Shown here one piece after another: positions 11,674 to 20,603 of a DNA stretch of 64,000 bases (within the stretch, counting starts at the first letter, position 1; each line of letters opens with the position of its first letter). The stretch comes from Streptomyces sp. B1I3 (GTDB lineage Bacteria > Actinomycetota > Actinomycetes > Streptomycetales > Streptomycetaceae): assembly GCF_030816615.1 (NCBI RefSeq), contig NZ_JAUSYD010000001.1, positions 6,594,501-6,658,500 of the forward strand, written 5' to 3'. Under the pieces are notes generated by a model. The model was given only the letters and a program-made list of their open reading frames with translations. It was not told where the DNA came from and did not search any database. A program made the translations under genes and the position numbers.

Positions 11674-12360
11674 GTGCTCATTGCCGGGTTCCCCGCCGGG
11701 GCCTGGGGGACCAATTGCTATCTGGTCGCCCCCGCCGCAGGCGAGGAGTGCGTGATCATCGACCCCGGCCACCAGGCCGCCCAGGGCGTCGAGGAAACGC
11801 TGAAGAAGCATCGGCTGAAGCCCGTGGCCGTCGTGCTCACCCACGGCCACATCGACCATGTCGCCTCCGTCGTCCCCGTGTGCGGCGCCCATGGCGTGCC
11901 CGCCTGGATCCACCCCGAGGACCGCTTCATGATGAGCGACCCGGAGAAGGCCCTCGGCCGCTCCATCGGGATGCCGCTGATGGGGGAGCTGACCGTGGGC
12001 GAGCCCGACGACGTCGAGGAACTGGCCGACGGCGCCCTGCTGAAGCTGGCCGGCATGGAGTTCGGTGTCGCGCACGCACCCGGGCATACCAAGGGGTCGG
12101 TGACGTTCAGGATGCCCGAGGCCGCGGATGTACCGCAGGTCCTCTTCTCGGGCGACCTGCTCTTCGCCGGCTCCGTCGGACGCACCGACCTGCCCGGCGG
12201 CGACCACGCCGAGCTGCTCGAGTCGCTGGCCCGCGTGTGCCTGCCGCTCGACGACTCGACCGTGGTGCTGTCCGGCCACGGCCCCCAGACGACCATCGGC
12301 CGCGAGCGTGCCTCCAATCCGTATCTGCACGGCCTGGACGCGCCCCGCCGAGGAATGTGA
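11674..12360 (+). CDS. MBL-fold metallohydrolase (glyoxalase II-like)
   Basis: A 228-residue metallo-beta-lactamase-fold hydrolase. The metal site H-G-H-I-D-H is at residues 57-62, with further ligands suggested by A-P-G-H-T-K-G-S, F-S-G-D-L-L-F and L-S-G-H-G-P-Q-T. The size and motif set fit the glyoxalase II-like subgroup, but the substrate cannot be told from sequence. The start is GTG 11674 with AAGGA upstream. A TAGGCT -10-like element at 11612-11617 suggests its own promoter. hisS follows after 15 bases, so the two are probably co-transcribed. Confidence 0.87.
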   Translation: MLIAGFPAGAWGTNCYLVAPAAGEECVIIDPGHQAAQGVEETLKKHRLKPVAVVLTHGHIDHVASVVPVCGAHGVPAWIHPEDRFMMSDPEKALGRSIGMPLMGELTVGEPDDVEELADGALLKLAGMEFGVAHAPGHTKGSVTFRMPEAADVPQVLFSGDLLFAGSVGRTDLPGGDHAELLESLARVCLPLDDSTVVLSGHGPQTTIGRERASNPYLHGLDAPRRGM

Positions 12361-12375
12361 CGAGAGAAAAACACC

Positions 12376-13638
12376 GTGAGCACCTTCCAGGCCCCCAAGG
12401 GCACGTACGACCTGACCCCGCCGCGCTCCGCGAAGTTCCTGGCGGTGCGCGAGGCCATCTCCGCGCCCCTGCGCAACTCCGGCTACGGCTACATCGAGAC
12501 GCCCGGCTTCGAGGACGTCGCCCTGTTCTCGCGCGGAGTCGGTGAGTCCACCGACATCGTGTCCAAGGAGATGTACACCCTCACCACCAAGGGCGGCTCC
12601 CAGCTCGCCCTCAGGCCCGAGGGCACCGCGTCCGTGCTGCGCGCCGCGTTGGAAGCCAACCTGCACAAGGCGGGCAACCTCCCGGTCAAGCTCTGGTACT
12701 CCGGCTCGTACTACCGCTACGAGAAGCCGCAGGCGGGCCGTTACCGCCACTTCTCGCAGGTCGGCGCCGAGGCCATCGGCGCGGAGGACCCGGCTCTGGA
12801 CGCCGAGTTGATCATCCTGGCGGATCAGGCCTACCGTTCGCTCGGCCTCGCGCAGTTCCGCATCCTGCTGAACTCGCTGGGCGACAAGGAGTGCCGCCCG
12901 GTCTACCGCGAGGCGCTCCAGGGCTTCCTGCGCGACCTCGACCTCGACGACGAGACCCGCCGCCGCATCGAGATCAACCCGCTGCGGGTGCTCGACGACA
13001 AGCGGCCCGGCGTCCAGAAGCAGCTGATCGGCGCCCCGATGCTCCGCGACTACCTCTGCGACGCCTGCAAGGCGTACCACGAGGAGGTCCGCGAGCTGCT
13101 GACGGCGGCCGGCGTGGTGTACGAGGACGACGAGAAGCTGGTCCGCGGCCTCGACTACTACACCCGCACCACCTTCGAGTTCGTGCACGACGGACTGGGC
13201 TCCCAGTCCGCGGTGGGCGGCGGTGGCCGCTACGACGGCCTCTCCGAGATGATCGGCGGCCCCGCGCTGCCGTCCGTCGGCTGGGCGCTCGGCGTGGACC
13301 GCACGGTGCTCGCCCTGGAGGCGGAGGGCATCGAGCTGGAGATCCCCGCCGCCACCAGTGTCTACGCGGTACCGCTCGGCGAGGAGGCGCGACGGGTGCT
13401 CTTCGCCCTGGTCACGGAGTTGCGCAAGGCCGGTGTCGCCACGGACTTCGCGTTCGGCGGCCGCGGGCTCAAGGGCGCGATGAAGAGCGCCAACCGCTCC
13501 GGCGCCCGCTACACCGTCGTCGCCGGTGAGCGGGACCTCGCCGAGGGCAACGTCCAGCTCAAGGACATGGAATCCGGGGAGCAGCAGCCGGTCGCGCTCG
13601 AGGACCTGGTGGCGGTCGTCCGGGGCAAGCTCGCCTGA
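12376..13638 (+). CDS. hisS: Histidyl-tRNA synthetase
   Basis: HisRS (420 aa), class II aminoacyl-tRNA synthetase charging tRNA-His. Motif 1 is in the N-terminal part (G-Y-I-E-T-P near residue 37), motif 2 is Y-R-Y-E-K-P-Q-A-G-R-Y-R-H-F, and the HisRS-specific elements L-V-R-G-L-D-Y-Y-T-R-T and G-G-G-G-R-Y-D-G-L are present. The C-terminal anticodon-binding domain spans about 325-420. The start is GTG 12376 with a weak AGAGA ribosome site. A long hairpin follows the stop. Confidence 0.97.
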   Translation: MSTFQAPKGTYDLTPPRSAKFLAVREAISAPLRNSGYGYIETPGFEDVALFSRGVGESTDIVSKEMYTLTTKGGSQLALRPEGTASVLRAALEANLHKAGNLPVKLWYSGSYYRYEKPQAGRYRHFSQVGAEAIGAEDPALDAELIILADQAYRSLGLAQFRILLNSLGDKECRPVYREALQGFLRDLDLDDETRRRIEINPLRVLDDKRPGVQKQLIGAPMLRDYLCDACKAYHEEVRELLTAAGVVYEDDEKLVRGLDYYTRTTFEFVHDGLGSQSAVGGGGRYDGLSEMIGGPALPSVGWALGVDRTVLALEAEGIELEIPAATSVYAVPLGEEARRVLFALVTELRKAGVATDFAFGGRGLKGAMKSANRSGARYTVVAGERDLAEGNVQLKDMESGEQQPVALEDLVAVVRGKLA

Positions 13639-13653
13639 ACCCGCGCACGTGTG

Positions 13654-13688
13654 ACTGTGCCCGCCCGGTGTTCCCGGGCGGGCACAGT
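13654..13688 (+). terminator. Terminator after hisS
   Basis: Perfect 15-bp inverted repeat (actgtgcccgcccgg and its complement) with a TGTTC loop, 16 bases after the hisS stop. Confidence 0.85.
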
Positions 13689-14091
13689 GCGTTGCTGCGT
13701 GGGAGGGGCTGGAAGCGTCAACCCGGTGGCGAGGCGTTCATCCCCTGGGACGGTTCGAAACGGAACGGCCACCGGCGCTCCCGTTCCCGCCGGTCACGGG
13801 CGCGACGCGTCCGTCGTGGCACTCCCTCCTGCCCGTCCCGGCCGAGGCCGGGCAGCTCCACCGCGTGCCGCACCCGCAGGTCGCAGCCGTGCCCGGCGGG
13901 CGGACCGCCCGCCGGTGCGCGCCGGCCGGGTGCGTACGCCGCCGGCCCCGCCGCCACGGCGAGCGCCCGGCGGGGCCCCCGCCCCCGCACCTGCGGTACG
14001 TACACCTTTATGTCCATCGAACGGATGGGCGCGGTGCCCGTGCGGCAGAATGACCGTGCCCCGGCCGGCTACTCAGTGATGGAACGGCGAT
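13689..14091. other. 403-bp stretch without a recognisable gene
   Basis: Between the hisS terminator and the VKOR gene. A 99-codon frame on the minus strand (13718-14017) is rich in Arg/Pro/Gly and shows no family resemblance, and its third-position GC pattern is not coding-like to my eye. The last 100 bases hold the only relatively AT-rich patch and a CAGAAT element (14046-14051) that could be a -10 for the following gene. I see no RNA gene. Confidence 0.5.
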
Positions 14092-14739
14092 ATGACGATG
14101 GCAGCGGTAGACCATTCCTCCTCCGAGCGGGACCCGGAGCAGGGCGCGGACAGCGGCAGGAGGACCGTCGGCGGCAGCCGCGCGTTCGCGCTGCTGCTGG
14201 TGATCACGGGAGCGGCCGGGCTGCTCGCCGCCTGGGTGATCACCATCGACAAGTTCAAGTTGCTCGAGGACCCCAGCTTCACCCCGGGCTGCAGCCTGAA
14301 CCCGGTCGTCGCCTGCGGCAACATCATGAAGAGCGAGCAGGCGTCCGCCTTCGGCTTCCCCAACCCGATGCTCGGCATCGCCACCTACTCGGTGGTCATC
14401 GGCATCGGTATGGCGCTCCTGGCGGGAGCACGCTTCCGCAGCTGGTACTGGCTCGGCCTCAACGCGGGCACACTGTTCGGCGTGGGCTTCTGCACCTGGC
14501 TGCAGTACCAGTCGCTGTACAACATCAACTCGCTCTGCCTCTGGTGCTGCCTGGCCTGGGTCGCCACGATCCTCATGTTCTGCTACGTCACCACGCACAA
14601 CGTCAAGCACCGCATCCTGCCCGCCCCCGCCTGGCTCAGGAACGGCCTCACCGAATTCCACTGGGTGCCGCCGGTGCTCTGGATCGGCATCATCGGCATG
14701 CTGATCCTGACGCGCTGGTGGGACTTCTGGACCAGCTGA
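14092..14739 (+). CDS. Vitamin K epoxide reductase (VKOR) family membrane protein
   Basis: A 215-residue integral membrane protein of the bacterial VKOR family, which reoxidises periplasmic thiol oxidoreductases by passing electrons to quinone. About four to five membrane helices follow a 30-residue polar N-terminus. All four key cysteines are present: the loop pair C67 and C75 (in G-C-S-L-N-P-V-V-A-C-G) and the membrane C-L-W-C pair C149/C152. Next to the loop pair is the conserved S-x-F-G-F-P-N-P segment. The partner DsbA-like domain is not fused here. ATG 14092 is used; ATG 14098 is an equal alternative. Confidence 0.88.
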   Translation: MTMAAVDHSSSERDPEQGADSGRRTVGGSRAFALLLVITGAAGLLAAWVITIDKFKLLEDPSFTPGCSLNPVVACGNIMKSEQASAFGFPNPMLGIATYSVVIGIGMALLAGARFRSWYWLGLNAGTLFGVGFCTWLQYQSLYNINSLCLWCCLAWVATILMFCYVTTHNVKHRILPAPAWLRNGLTEFHWVPPVLWIGIIGMLILTRWWDFWTS

Positions 14740-14770
14740 CGGAGCCGGCGGTCCTGTCGGTGGGGTGGCA

Positions 14771-14776
14771 TAGGCT
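14771..14776 (+). promoter_or_regulatory. -10 element for leaderless rarA
   Basis: TAGGCT ends six bases before GTG 14783, which places the expected transcription start at the start codon itself. No Shine-Dalgarno sequence is present. The -35 is weak. Confidence 0.45.
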
Positions 14777-14782
14777 TCCTGC

Positions 14783-16156
14783 GTGGAGCCCGACCTCTTT
14801 ACCGCAGCCGCCGAAGACCGCCAGGAGAAGGATCCGTCCGGCAGCCCCCTGGCTGTCCGGATGCGTCCTCGCACGCTGGACGAGGTGGTCGGCCAGCAGC
14901 ACCTGCTCAAGCCGGGCTCGCCGCTGCGCCGACTCGTCGGGGAGGCCGGAGGAGGGCCCGCGGGCCCCTCCTCCGTGATCCTCTGGGGGCCGCCCGGTAC
15001 GGGCAAGACGACCCTGGCGTACGTGGTCAGCAAGGCCACCGACAAGCGCTTCGTCGAGCTCTCCGCCATCACCGCGGGCGTGAAGGAGGTGCGGGCCGTC
15101 ATCGAGGGCGCCCGCCGCGCCACCGGGGGGTTCGGCAAGGAGACGGTCCTCTTCCTCGACGAGATCCACCGCTTCTCCAAGGCCCAGCAGGACTCGCTGC
15201 TGCCCGCCGTGGAGAACCGCTGGGTGACCCTCATCGCGGCCACCACGGAGAATCCGTACTTCTCGATCATCTCACCGCTGCTCTCGCGCTCCCTGCTCCT
15301 CACCCTGGAACCGCTCACCGACGAGGATCTGCGCGCCCTGCTGCGCCGGGCCCTGACCGACGGGCGCGGCCTGGGCGGCGCGGTCACACTGCCCGAGGCC
15401 GCCGAGGCCCACCTGCTGCGGATCGCGGGCGGCGACGCCCGCCGTGCGCTGACCGCACTGGAGGCGGCGGCCGGCGCGGCCCTCGCCAAGCACGAGCCGG
15501 AGGTCACGCTGGCGACGCTCGAGGAGACCGTCGACCGCGCCGCGGTGAAGTACGACCGGGACGGCGACCAGCATTACGACGTGGCGAGCGCCCTGATCAA
15601 ATCGATCCGGGGGTCGGACGTGGACGCCGCCCTGCACTATCTGGCCCGGATGATCGAGGCGGGGGAGGACCCGCGTTTCATCGCCCGGCGGCTGATGATC
15701 TCCGCCAGTGAGGACATCGGCCTCGCCGACCCGACCGCGCTGCCCACGGCGGTGGCCGCGGCCCAGGCGGTGGCGATGATCGGCTTTCCCGAGGCGGCGC
15801 TCACCCTCAGCCACGCCACCATCGCGCTGGCCCTGGCCCCGAAGTCCAACGCCGCCACCCTGGCGATCTCGGCCGCGCAGGACGATGTGCGCAGAGGGCT
15901 CGCGGGCCCGGTCCCGGCGCATCTGCGCGACGGCCACTACAAGGGTGCGGCGAAGCTGGGCCATGCCCAGGGCTACATCTACCCGCACGACGTGCCCGGC
16001 GGCATCGCCGCCCAGGAGTACGCCCCGGACGCCGTCCGCGGCAGGCGCTACTACGAACCCACGCGCTACGGCGCGGAGGCGCGGTACGCCGATGTGGCCG
16101 ACCGGGTCCGCGAGCGGCTCGGCCGCGGCGAAGCGGGCGGTACGGCACCGTCCTGA
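14783..16156 (+). CDS. rarA: RarA/MgsA replication-associated AAA+ ATPase
   Basis: A 457-residue clamp-loader-like ATPase that acts at stalled replication forks. The Walker A G-P-P-G-T-G-K-T is at about residue 70 and the Walker B L-F-L-D-E-I-H-R-F follows. The sensor region is A-A-T-T-E-N-P-Y-F and the arginine-finger region L-L-S-R-S. The C-terminal tetramerisation part contains the family signature H-Y-D-V-A-S-A-L-I-K-S-I-R-G-S-D. Length is normal. The GTG start lies directly after a -10-like TAGGCT, so initiation is probably leaderless. The gene is convergent with the broken DUF2470-like gene. Confidence 0.95.
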   Translation: MEPDLFTAAAEDRQEKDPSGSPLAVRMRPRTLDEVVGQQHLLKPGSPLRRLVGEAGGGPAGPSSVILWGPPGTGKTTLAYVVSKATDKRFVELSAITAGVKEVRAVIEGARRATGGFGKETVLFLDEIHRFSKAQQDSLLPAVENRWVTLIAATTENPYFSIISPLLSRSLLLTLEPLTDEDLRALLRRALTDGRGLGGAVTLPEAAEAHLLRIAGGDARRALTALEAAAGAALAKHEPEVTLATLEETVDRAAVKYDRDGDQHYDVASALIKSIRGSDVDAALHYLARMIEAGEDPRFIARRLMISASEDIGLADPTALPTAVAAAQAVAMIGFPEAALTLSHATIALALAPKSNAATLAISAAQDDVRRGLAGPVPAHLRDGHYKGAAKLGHAQGYIYPHDVPGGIAAQEYAPDAVRGRRYYEPTRYGAEARYADVADRVRERLGRGEAGGTAPS

Positions 16157-16166
16157 CCGCCCCCGC

Positions 16167-16580
16167 TCAGCAGGACGCCGCTTCGAAGAGCGCAGGGCCG
16201 ACCTCTTCGGCGCCCCACAGATCCTCCACGGACACTTCGGCGATCTCCGGCCTCAGCACCGACCGGCCCGGCCCCGCCCAACCCGGGACGCGGGTGAGCC
16301 GGCCGGCGATGCGGGCCCGGCCACGGACCGTGCGGTACGGAGACGGGGGCGACATCGGTGATCTCCAGCACAGCGGCCCGGCCATCGCCCTGCGCGTGGC
16401 TCGCGGCCCGTACGAGCGGGGAATCGGCGGGGCAACCGAGGAGCAGATCGCCTTCGGACCCACTGTCCTGCTGTCCGGCATCGACCGGTCCTGGGGGCTC
16501 ACCACCAGGCCTGGTACGAGCAGTGCGGCGGAGCAGGTACTCTGTACGAGAGTTCGTGTGCGTTCGGCTGCTGACGGCAA
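16167..16580 (-). pseudogene. DUF2470-type protein remnant with two compensating frameshifts
   Basis: Reading from TTG 16580, the frame starts like actinobacterial DUF2470-family proteins (LPSAAERTRTLVQSTCSAAL). It turns into nonsense after T-V-G-P, and becomes protein-like again at V-R-G-R-A-R-I-A-G-R-L, ending in E-V-S-V-E-D-L-W-G-A-E-E. The missing middle lies in another minus-strand frame between about 16465 and 16335, reading G-D-L-L-L-G-C-P-A-D-S-P-L-V-R and V-L-E-I-T-D-V-A-P-V-S-V-P-H. Two opposite indels (near 16462 and near 16336) therefore interrupt one gene. The frame stops shortly after L-F-E-A-A, so the C-terminal domain of full-length relatives is also absent. Sequencing error could explain the indels, not the short end. 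The family name rests on remembered sequence. Confidence 0.55.
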
Positions 16581-16763
16581 CCGAACGTTTTCAAGCCCGC
16601 TGGGACGCGGCTGACCACGATCAGATCGGCCTTCCGTCGTAGCGGCGCCTTTTCAGATGCGCCGCCGCTGTCTGTGCTGTCCGTGACGTGTGTGGTGTTC
16701 CCAGGGCGAGACATGCGATCTCCTTGAGTAAGGTAAAAAACCTACAACGGAGGTCTGGAGAAC

Positions 16764-17378
16764 GTGCCTAACCAGTCGCGTCCCAAGGTCAAGAAGTCGC
16801 GTGCCCTCGGCATCGCCCTGACGCCGAAGGCTGTCAAGTACTTCGAAGCCCGCCCCTACCCGCCGGGCGAGCACGGCCGTGGCCGCAAGCAGAACTCGGA
16901 CTACAAGGTCCGTCTGCTCGAGAAGCAGCGTCTGCGTGCGCAGTACGACATCAGCGAGCGCCAGATGGCGCGTGCCTACGACCGAGCCAAGAAGGCCGGC
17001 GGCAAGACGGGCGAGGCGCTGGTCGTCGAGCTCGAGCGTCGTCTCGACGCCCTGGTCCTGCGTTCGGGCATCGCCCGCACCATCTACCAGGCCCGCCAGA
17101 TGGTCGTCCACGGCCACATCGAGGTCAACGGTGGCAAGGTCGACAAGCCGTCGTTCCGCGTCCGTCCCGACGACGTCGTGATGGTCCGCGAGCGCAGCCG
17201 CTCCAAGGTCCCCTTCCAGGTGGCCCGCGAGGGTGGTTACGACACCGACGGTGAGACCCCGCGCTACCTCCAGGTGAACCTGAAGGCCCTGGCCTTCCGC
17301 CTGGACCGGGACCCCAACCGCAAGGAAATCCCGGTCATCTGCGACGAGCAGCTCGTCGTCGAGTACTACGCCCGCTGA
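16764..17378 (+). CDS. rpsD: 30S ribosomal protein uS4
   Basis: uS4 (204 aa) binds 16S rRNA early in 30S assembly. The R-P-Y-P-P-G-E-H-G-R-G-R-K core is near residue 33 and the S4 RNA-binding domain spans about 95-160 (L-E-R-R-L-D-A-L-V-L-R-S-G-I-A). The N-terminus has no cysteines, so it is the zinc-free form found in streptomycetes. It stands alone rather than in the alpha operon. The start is GTG 16764, with GGAGG and GGAG upstream. The leader (16640-16763) contains an imperfect agcggcg/cgccgct hairpin that could serve autoregulation, but this is speculative. Confidence 0.96.
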   Translation: MPNQSRPKVKKSRALGIALTPKAVKYFEARPYPPGEHGRGRKQNSDYKVRLLEKQRLRAQYDISERQMARAYDRAKKAGGKTGEALVVELERRLDALVLRSGIARTIYQARQMVVHGHIEVNGGKVDKPSFRVRPDDVVMVRERSRSKVPFQVAREGGYDTDGETPRYLQVNLKALAFRLDRDPNRKEIPVICDEQLVVEYYAR

Positions 17379-17392
17379 TCCAGGCGTAGCGC

Positions 17393-19577
17393 TCAGCCGA
17401 GCTCGGGCCCGCCCCTCCCTGTCGTCCGGGAGGCGGCGGGCCTTCGCGTCTTCCCGGCGGCCCCACCGTGCGGCTCCTCGGCGGCCGGCCTGCCGAGCGC
17501 CCGCGCCACCGCGGCCCTCATGTCCAGCAGGGCCCCCGAGCGCCGCTCCGCCTCGTACCGCGCATCGCCGAGATCCGCACGGGCCCGCTCCTCGCACCGG
17601 GCCCGGGGCCCGCCGTAGTGGGCCGAGCCGAAGACGGGCAGGCCCACCGAGGGCCAGATCCGCTCCGCGGCCCCCTGCAGGACCGCCGCCTCCGCCGCGT
17701 CGCCCTCGACCGACGTGAGCAGGGCCAGCAGTTCCAGCGAGAGCACCGTGCCGAGCAGGTCGTGGAAGGCGTGCGCGATGGACAGCGCCTCACCGAGCAT
17801 GCGCCGGGCGTGCCCGTGCCGCCCGCGCGCCAGCGCCGCGTACGCCAGGACGTACAGGCAGTAGGCCAGAGCCCACCGCTCACCGTGGTCCTCGCAGACC
17901 CCGCGGACCTCCTCGCAGATCTCCGCCGCCCCGTCGAGGTCCCCGCGGAAGGCCACCGCCATCGCCAGCTCGACCTGCGCCATGAGCACGTTGCTGTTCA
18001 GCTCTCCGATCGCCCGGTAGCGGGCCAGGGCGTCGTGGAACAGATCCTCGGCGCGCGCCGGATCGTCCGTGACGAGCGCGAGGCAGCCCGTGCGGTGGAC
18101 CGCGTAGGCGACGGCGGACGCGTCCCCGGAGAGTTCCCCCTCCTCCCGGCACTCCCGCAGGGCCGACATCGCACCGGCCGGGTCCCCCTGCAGCACGGCG
18201 ACGTACCCGAGCACCCACAGGGCCTTGAGCCGCGACGGATCGTACGCGGACTCCTCCTCCAGTACATGGTCGAGCCAGTGGCGGCCCTCCGAGAGCCGGC
18301 CGCAGCCCACCCAGTAGAACCAGAGCGTGCCCGCCAGGTACTGGGCGAGATGGACCTCGTCGGCGCTCTCCATCGAGCACTCCATGGCCCGGCGCAGATT
18401 GGGCAGTTCGCTGTCGATACGCGCCGCGACCTCCGCCTGCCTCGGGCCGAACCAGTCGAGCTCGCACCAGGTGGCGAGCCCCAGGAACCAGTCGCGGTGC
18501 CTGCGCCGCAGCCGGCGGGTGTCCCCGGTGGCGTTCAGCCACTCGGCGCCGTACTCCCGCACGGTGTCCAGCAGCCGGTAGCGGCTGCCGGCGCCCGAGT
18601 CCTCGCGCTCCACGACCGACTGGGCGATCAGCTCGTCGAGCACGTCCAGCACCGAGTCCGCCGGCAGGTCAGGACCGCTGCAGATGTACTCGACGGCCTC
18701 CAGGTCGAACTGCCCGGCGAACACCGAGAGCCGGGCCCACAGCAGCCGCTGCCCGGGAGCGCACAGCTCATGGCTCCAGCCGACGGCCGTGCGCAGCGTC
18801 TGGTGGCGCGGCAGCGCCCCCCGGCTGCCGCCCGTCAGCAGCCGGAACCTGTCGTCGAGCCGGCTCAGCACCTGTTCCACCGACAGGGCCCGCATCCGCC
18901 CCGCGGCCAGCTCCAGGGCGAGCGGGATCCCGTCCAGGCGCCGGCACAGCTCCCGGGCGGCGTCCCGGTTGCCGTCGTGCAGCCGGAAACCCCGGCTGCA
19001 CCGTGCGGGCCCGCTGCGCGAAGAGCTCCATCGCGTCGTCGTCCGCCATCGTCGCCAGGGTGAAGGCGAGCTCACCGTCCACCCGCAGGGGACGGCGCCC
19101 GGCGGCGAGGACCTGGAGACCGGGGGCCCGGCGCAGCAGTTCCCGGACGAGTCCGGCGCAGGCGTCGATCAGGTGCTCGAAGCCGTCGATCACCAGGAGG
19201 AGCCGGCGCCCGGCGCAGTGTTCGACCAACGCGTCGCGGGGCGGCCTGCCGGTGTGGTCGGTCAGGCCCAGCGCCTCGACGAGGGCGTGCTCCACGAGTG
19301 CCGCATCATGGACGGTCGAGAGCTCGGCCATCCAGACCCCGTCGCAGTACCGTTTCTCCACGCGGGCCGCGATCCGGGCGACGAAACGGGTCTTGCCCAC
19401 CCCGGCAACCCCCGACACCGTCAGGAGCCGGGACTCCCTCAGGAGCGAATCGGCTTCGCGGAGCTCGTCGTCGCGGCCCACGAACACGTTCAGTTCGGCC
19501 GGGAGATTGCCGTGGACGGCGGGGGACGGGGGCTCCGGGGCGCCGGACGCGGGGGAGGGGCGCTGAGGGCGTCGCAT
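17393..19577 (-). pseudogene. NB-ARC/TPR ATPase regulator, frameshifted
   Basis: One gene split by a single-base insertion. The 5' part, from ATG 19577 (MRRPQRPSP), encodes a P-loop ATPase core: F-V-G-R-D-D-E-L, Walker A G-V-A-G-V-G-K-T, Walker B L-L-L-V-I-D-G-F-E. It runs to A-R-T-V-Q-P-G-F. The sequence then continues in the next frame as R-L-H-D-G-N-R-D-A-A-R-E-L-C-R-R-L-D-G-I-P-L-A-L-E-L, with winged-helix and TPR-like regions to the stop at 17393. The switch lies at 18985-18995, at GGAAACCCC on the + strand. Removing one base gives a clean 727-residue protein like the ATPase half of AfsR/LAL regulators. No DNA-binding domain is visible at either end. It may be a real null allele or a base-calling error. 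Confidence 0.75.
17406..17442. terminator. Bidirectional terminator after rpsD
   Basis: A stem of 8 plus 6 base pairs with one bulged base and an 8-base loop lies 28 bases after the rpsD stop. It overlaps the last codons of the convergent regulator gene. Confidence 0.65.
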
Positions 19578-19789
19578 GAAACACGCAGAGTACTGGCACG
19601 TAAGCTCTCCGTACAATCTTGCTGCTTCCGGGGCCGCCCCGCCCGCGCGTAATGCGGTACGGCGGGTGACGCCCGGCGCGATAGGCTCGAGGAACGACGA
19701 TCGGCCTGGGTGGCAGGACGCGCACGGCCGGTCGGGCAGGCCGGGACACGCCCCGGCCGGAGCGAGCGACGAGCAGAGAGCGGTGCACT

Positions 19790-20251
19790 GTGTCCGGTGG
19801 AGAGGTGGCCGGGATCCTGGTGGCCGTCTTCTGGGCGATCCTGGTCTCCTTCCTGGCCGTGGTGCTGGTGAGGCTGGCCCAGACGCTCAGGGCGACCACC
19901 GCGCTGGTGGCGGACGTGACCGAGCAGGCCGTGCCGCTGCTCGCCGACGCCTCCGCGACCCTGCGGTCCGCGCAGACCCAGCTCGACAAGGTCGATGCCA
20001 TCGCGAGCGACGTGCAGGAGGTCACCTCCAACGCCTCCGCGCTCTCCACCACCGTCGCCTCCACCTTCGGCGGCCCGCTCGTGAAGGTGGCCGCGTTCGG
20101 CTACGGGGTGCGCCAGGCACTCGGCCGGCGCACCGCGCCCGAGCCGGAGCCGGACCGCCGCACCCCCCGCCGCACGGTGATCGTCGGCCGTACCGTGCCG
20201 TCCGCCCGCAGGAAGCGGAACGGCCGTAGCTCCCGCGGACAGAAGGACTGA
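19790..20251 (+). CDS. DUF948 membrane-associated protein
   Basis: A 153-residue protein with one N-terminal membrane helix (about 5-27), then a coiled-coil-like region with heptad patterning (about 30-85) that matches DUF948, and a basic disordered tail. The function is unknown. It starts at GTG 19790. A TAGGCT element (19683-19688) about 100 bases upstream may be its -10. It precedes the DUF6167 gene by seven bases and alaS beyond it, an arrangement conserved in Streptomyces. Confidence 0.82.
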   Translation: MSGGEVAGILVAVFWAILVSFLAVVLVRLAQTLRATTALVADVTEQAVPLLADASATLRSAQTQLDKVDAIASDVQEVTSNASALSTTVASTFGGPLVKVAAFGYGVRQALGRRTAPEPEPDRRTPRRTVIVGRTVPSARRKRNGRSSRGQKD

Positions 20252-20258
20252 CGCAGCG

Positions 20259-20603
20259 ATGTTCCGCCGTACGTTCTGGTTCACCGCCGGCGCAGCCGCC
20301 GGTGTCTGGGCCACCACCAAGGTCAACCGCAAGATCAGGCAGCTGACTCCGGAGAGCCTCGCGGCGCAGGCCGCCGACAAGGCGATCGAGGCGGGTCACA
20401 GGCTCAAGGACTTCGCGCTCGACGTGCGCGAGGGCATGGTCAGGCGCGAGGCCGAACTGGGCGGTGCGCTGGGCCTGCAGGCGCCGGTCGATCCCGAACT
20501 CCCGGCCGTTTCCCCGGTCGCCGTCGAAGCGGCCGAGACGCGCCGCGCCGCCACGTACCGCACGCTCCCCTACAACTCGGACAACCGGAATGAGGACCAC
20601 TGA
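20259..20603 (+). CDS. Small DUF6167-type protein
   Basis: A 114-residue protein beginning M-F-R-R-T-F-W-F-T-A-G-A-A-A-G-V-W-A, a short hydrophobic helix that may insert in the membrane, followed by a basic helix (about 25-70) and a variable tail. It resembles the DUF6167 family of actinomycetes; no function is known. Its stop overlaps the alaS start by one base (TGATG), and the DUF948 gene is seven bases upstream, so the three genes should be co-expressed. Confidence 0.72.
   Translation: MFRRTFWFTAGAAAGVWATTKVNRKIRQLTPESLAAQAADKAIEAGHRLKDFALDVREGMVRREAELGGALGLQAPVDPELPAVSPVAVEAAETRRAATYRTLPYNSDNRNEDH

Noticed and set aside
13718..14017. A 99-codon minus-strand frame between hisS and the VKOR gene
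   Set aside because: Arg/Pro/Gly-rich without family resemblance, and without a good ribosome site or operon context.
14092..14739. A DsbA or thioredoxin fusion to VKOR
   Set aside because: The protein ends after the membrane helices. No thioredoxin-fold domain or extra CxxC follows.
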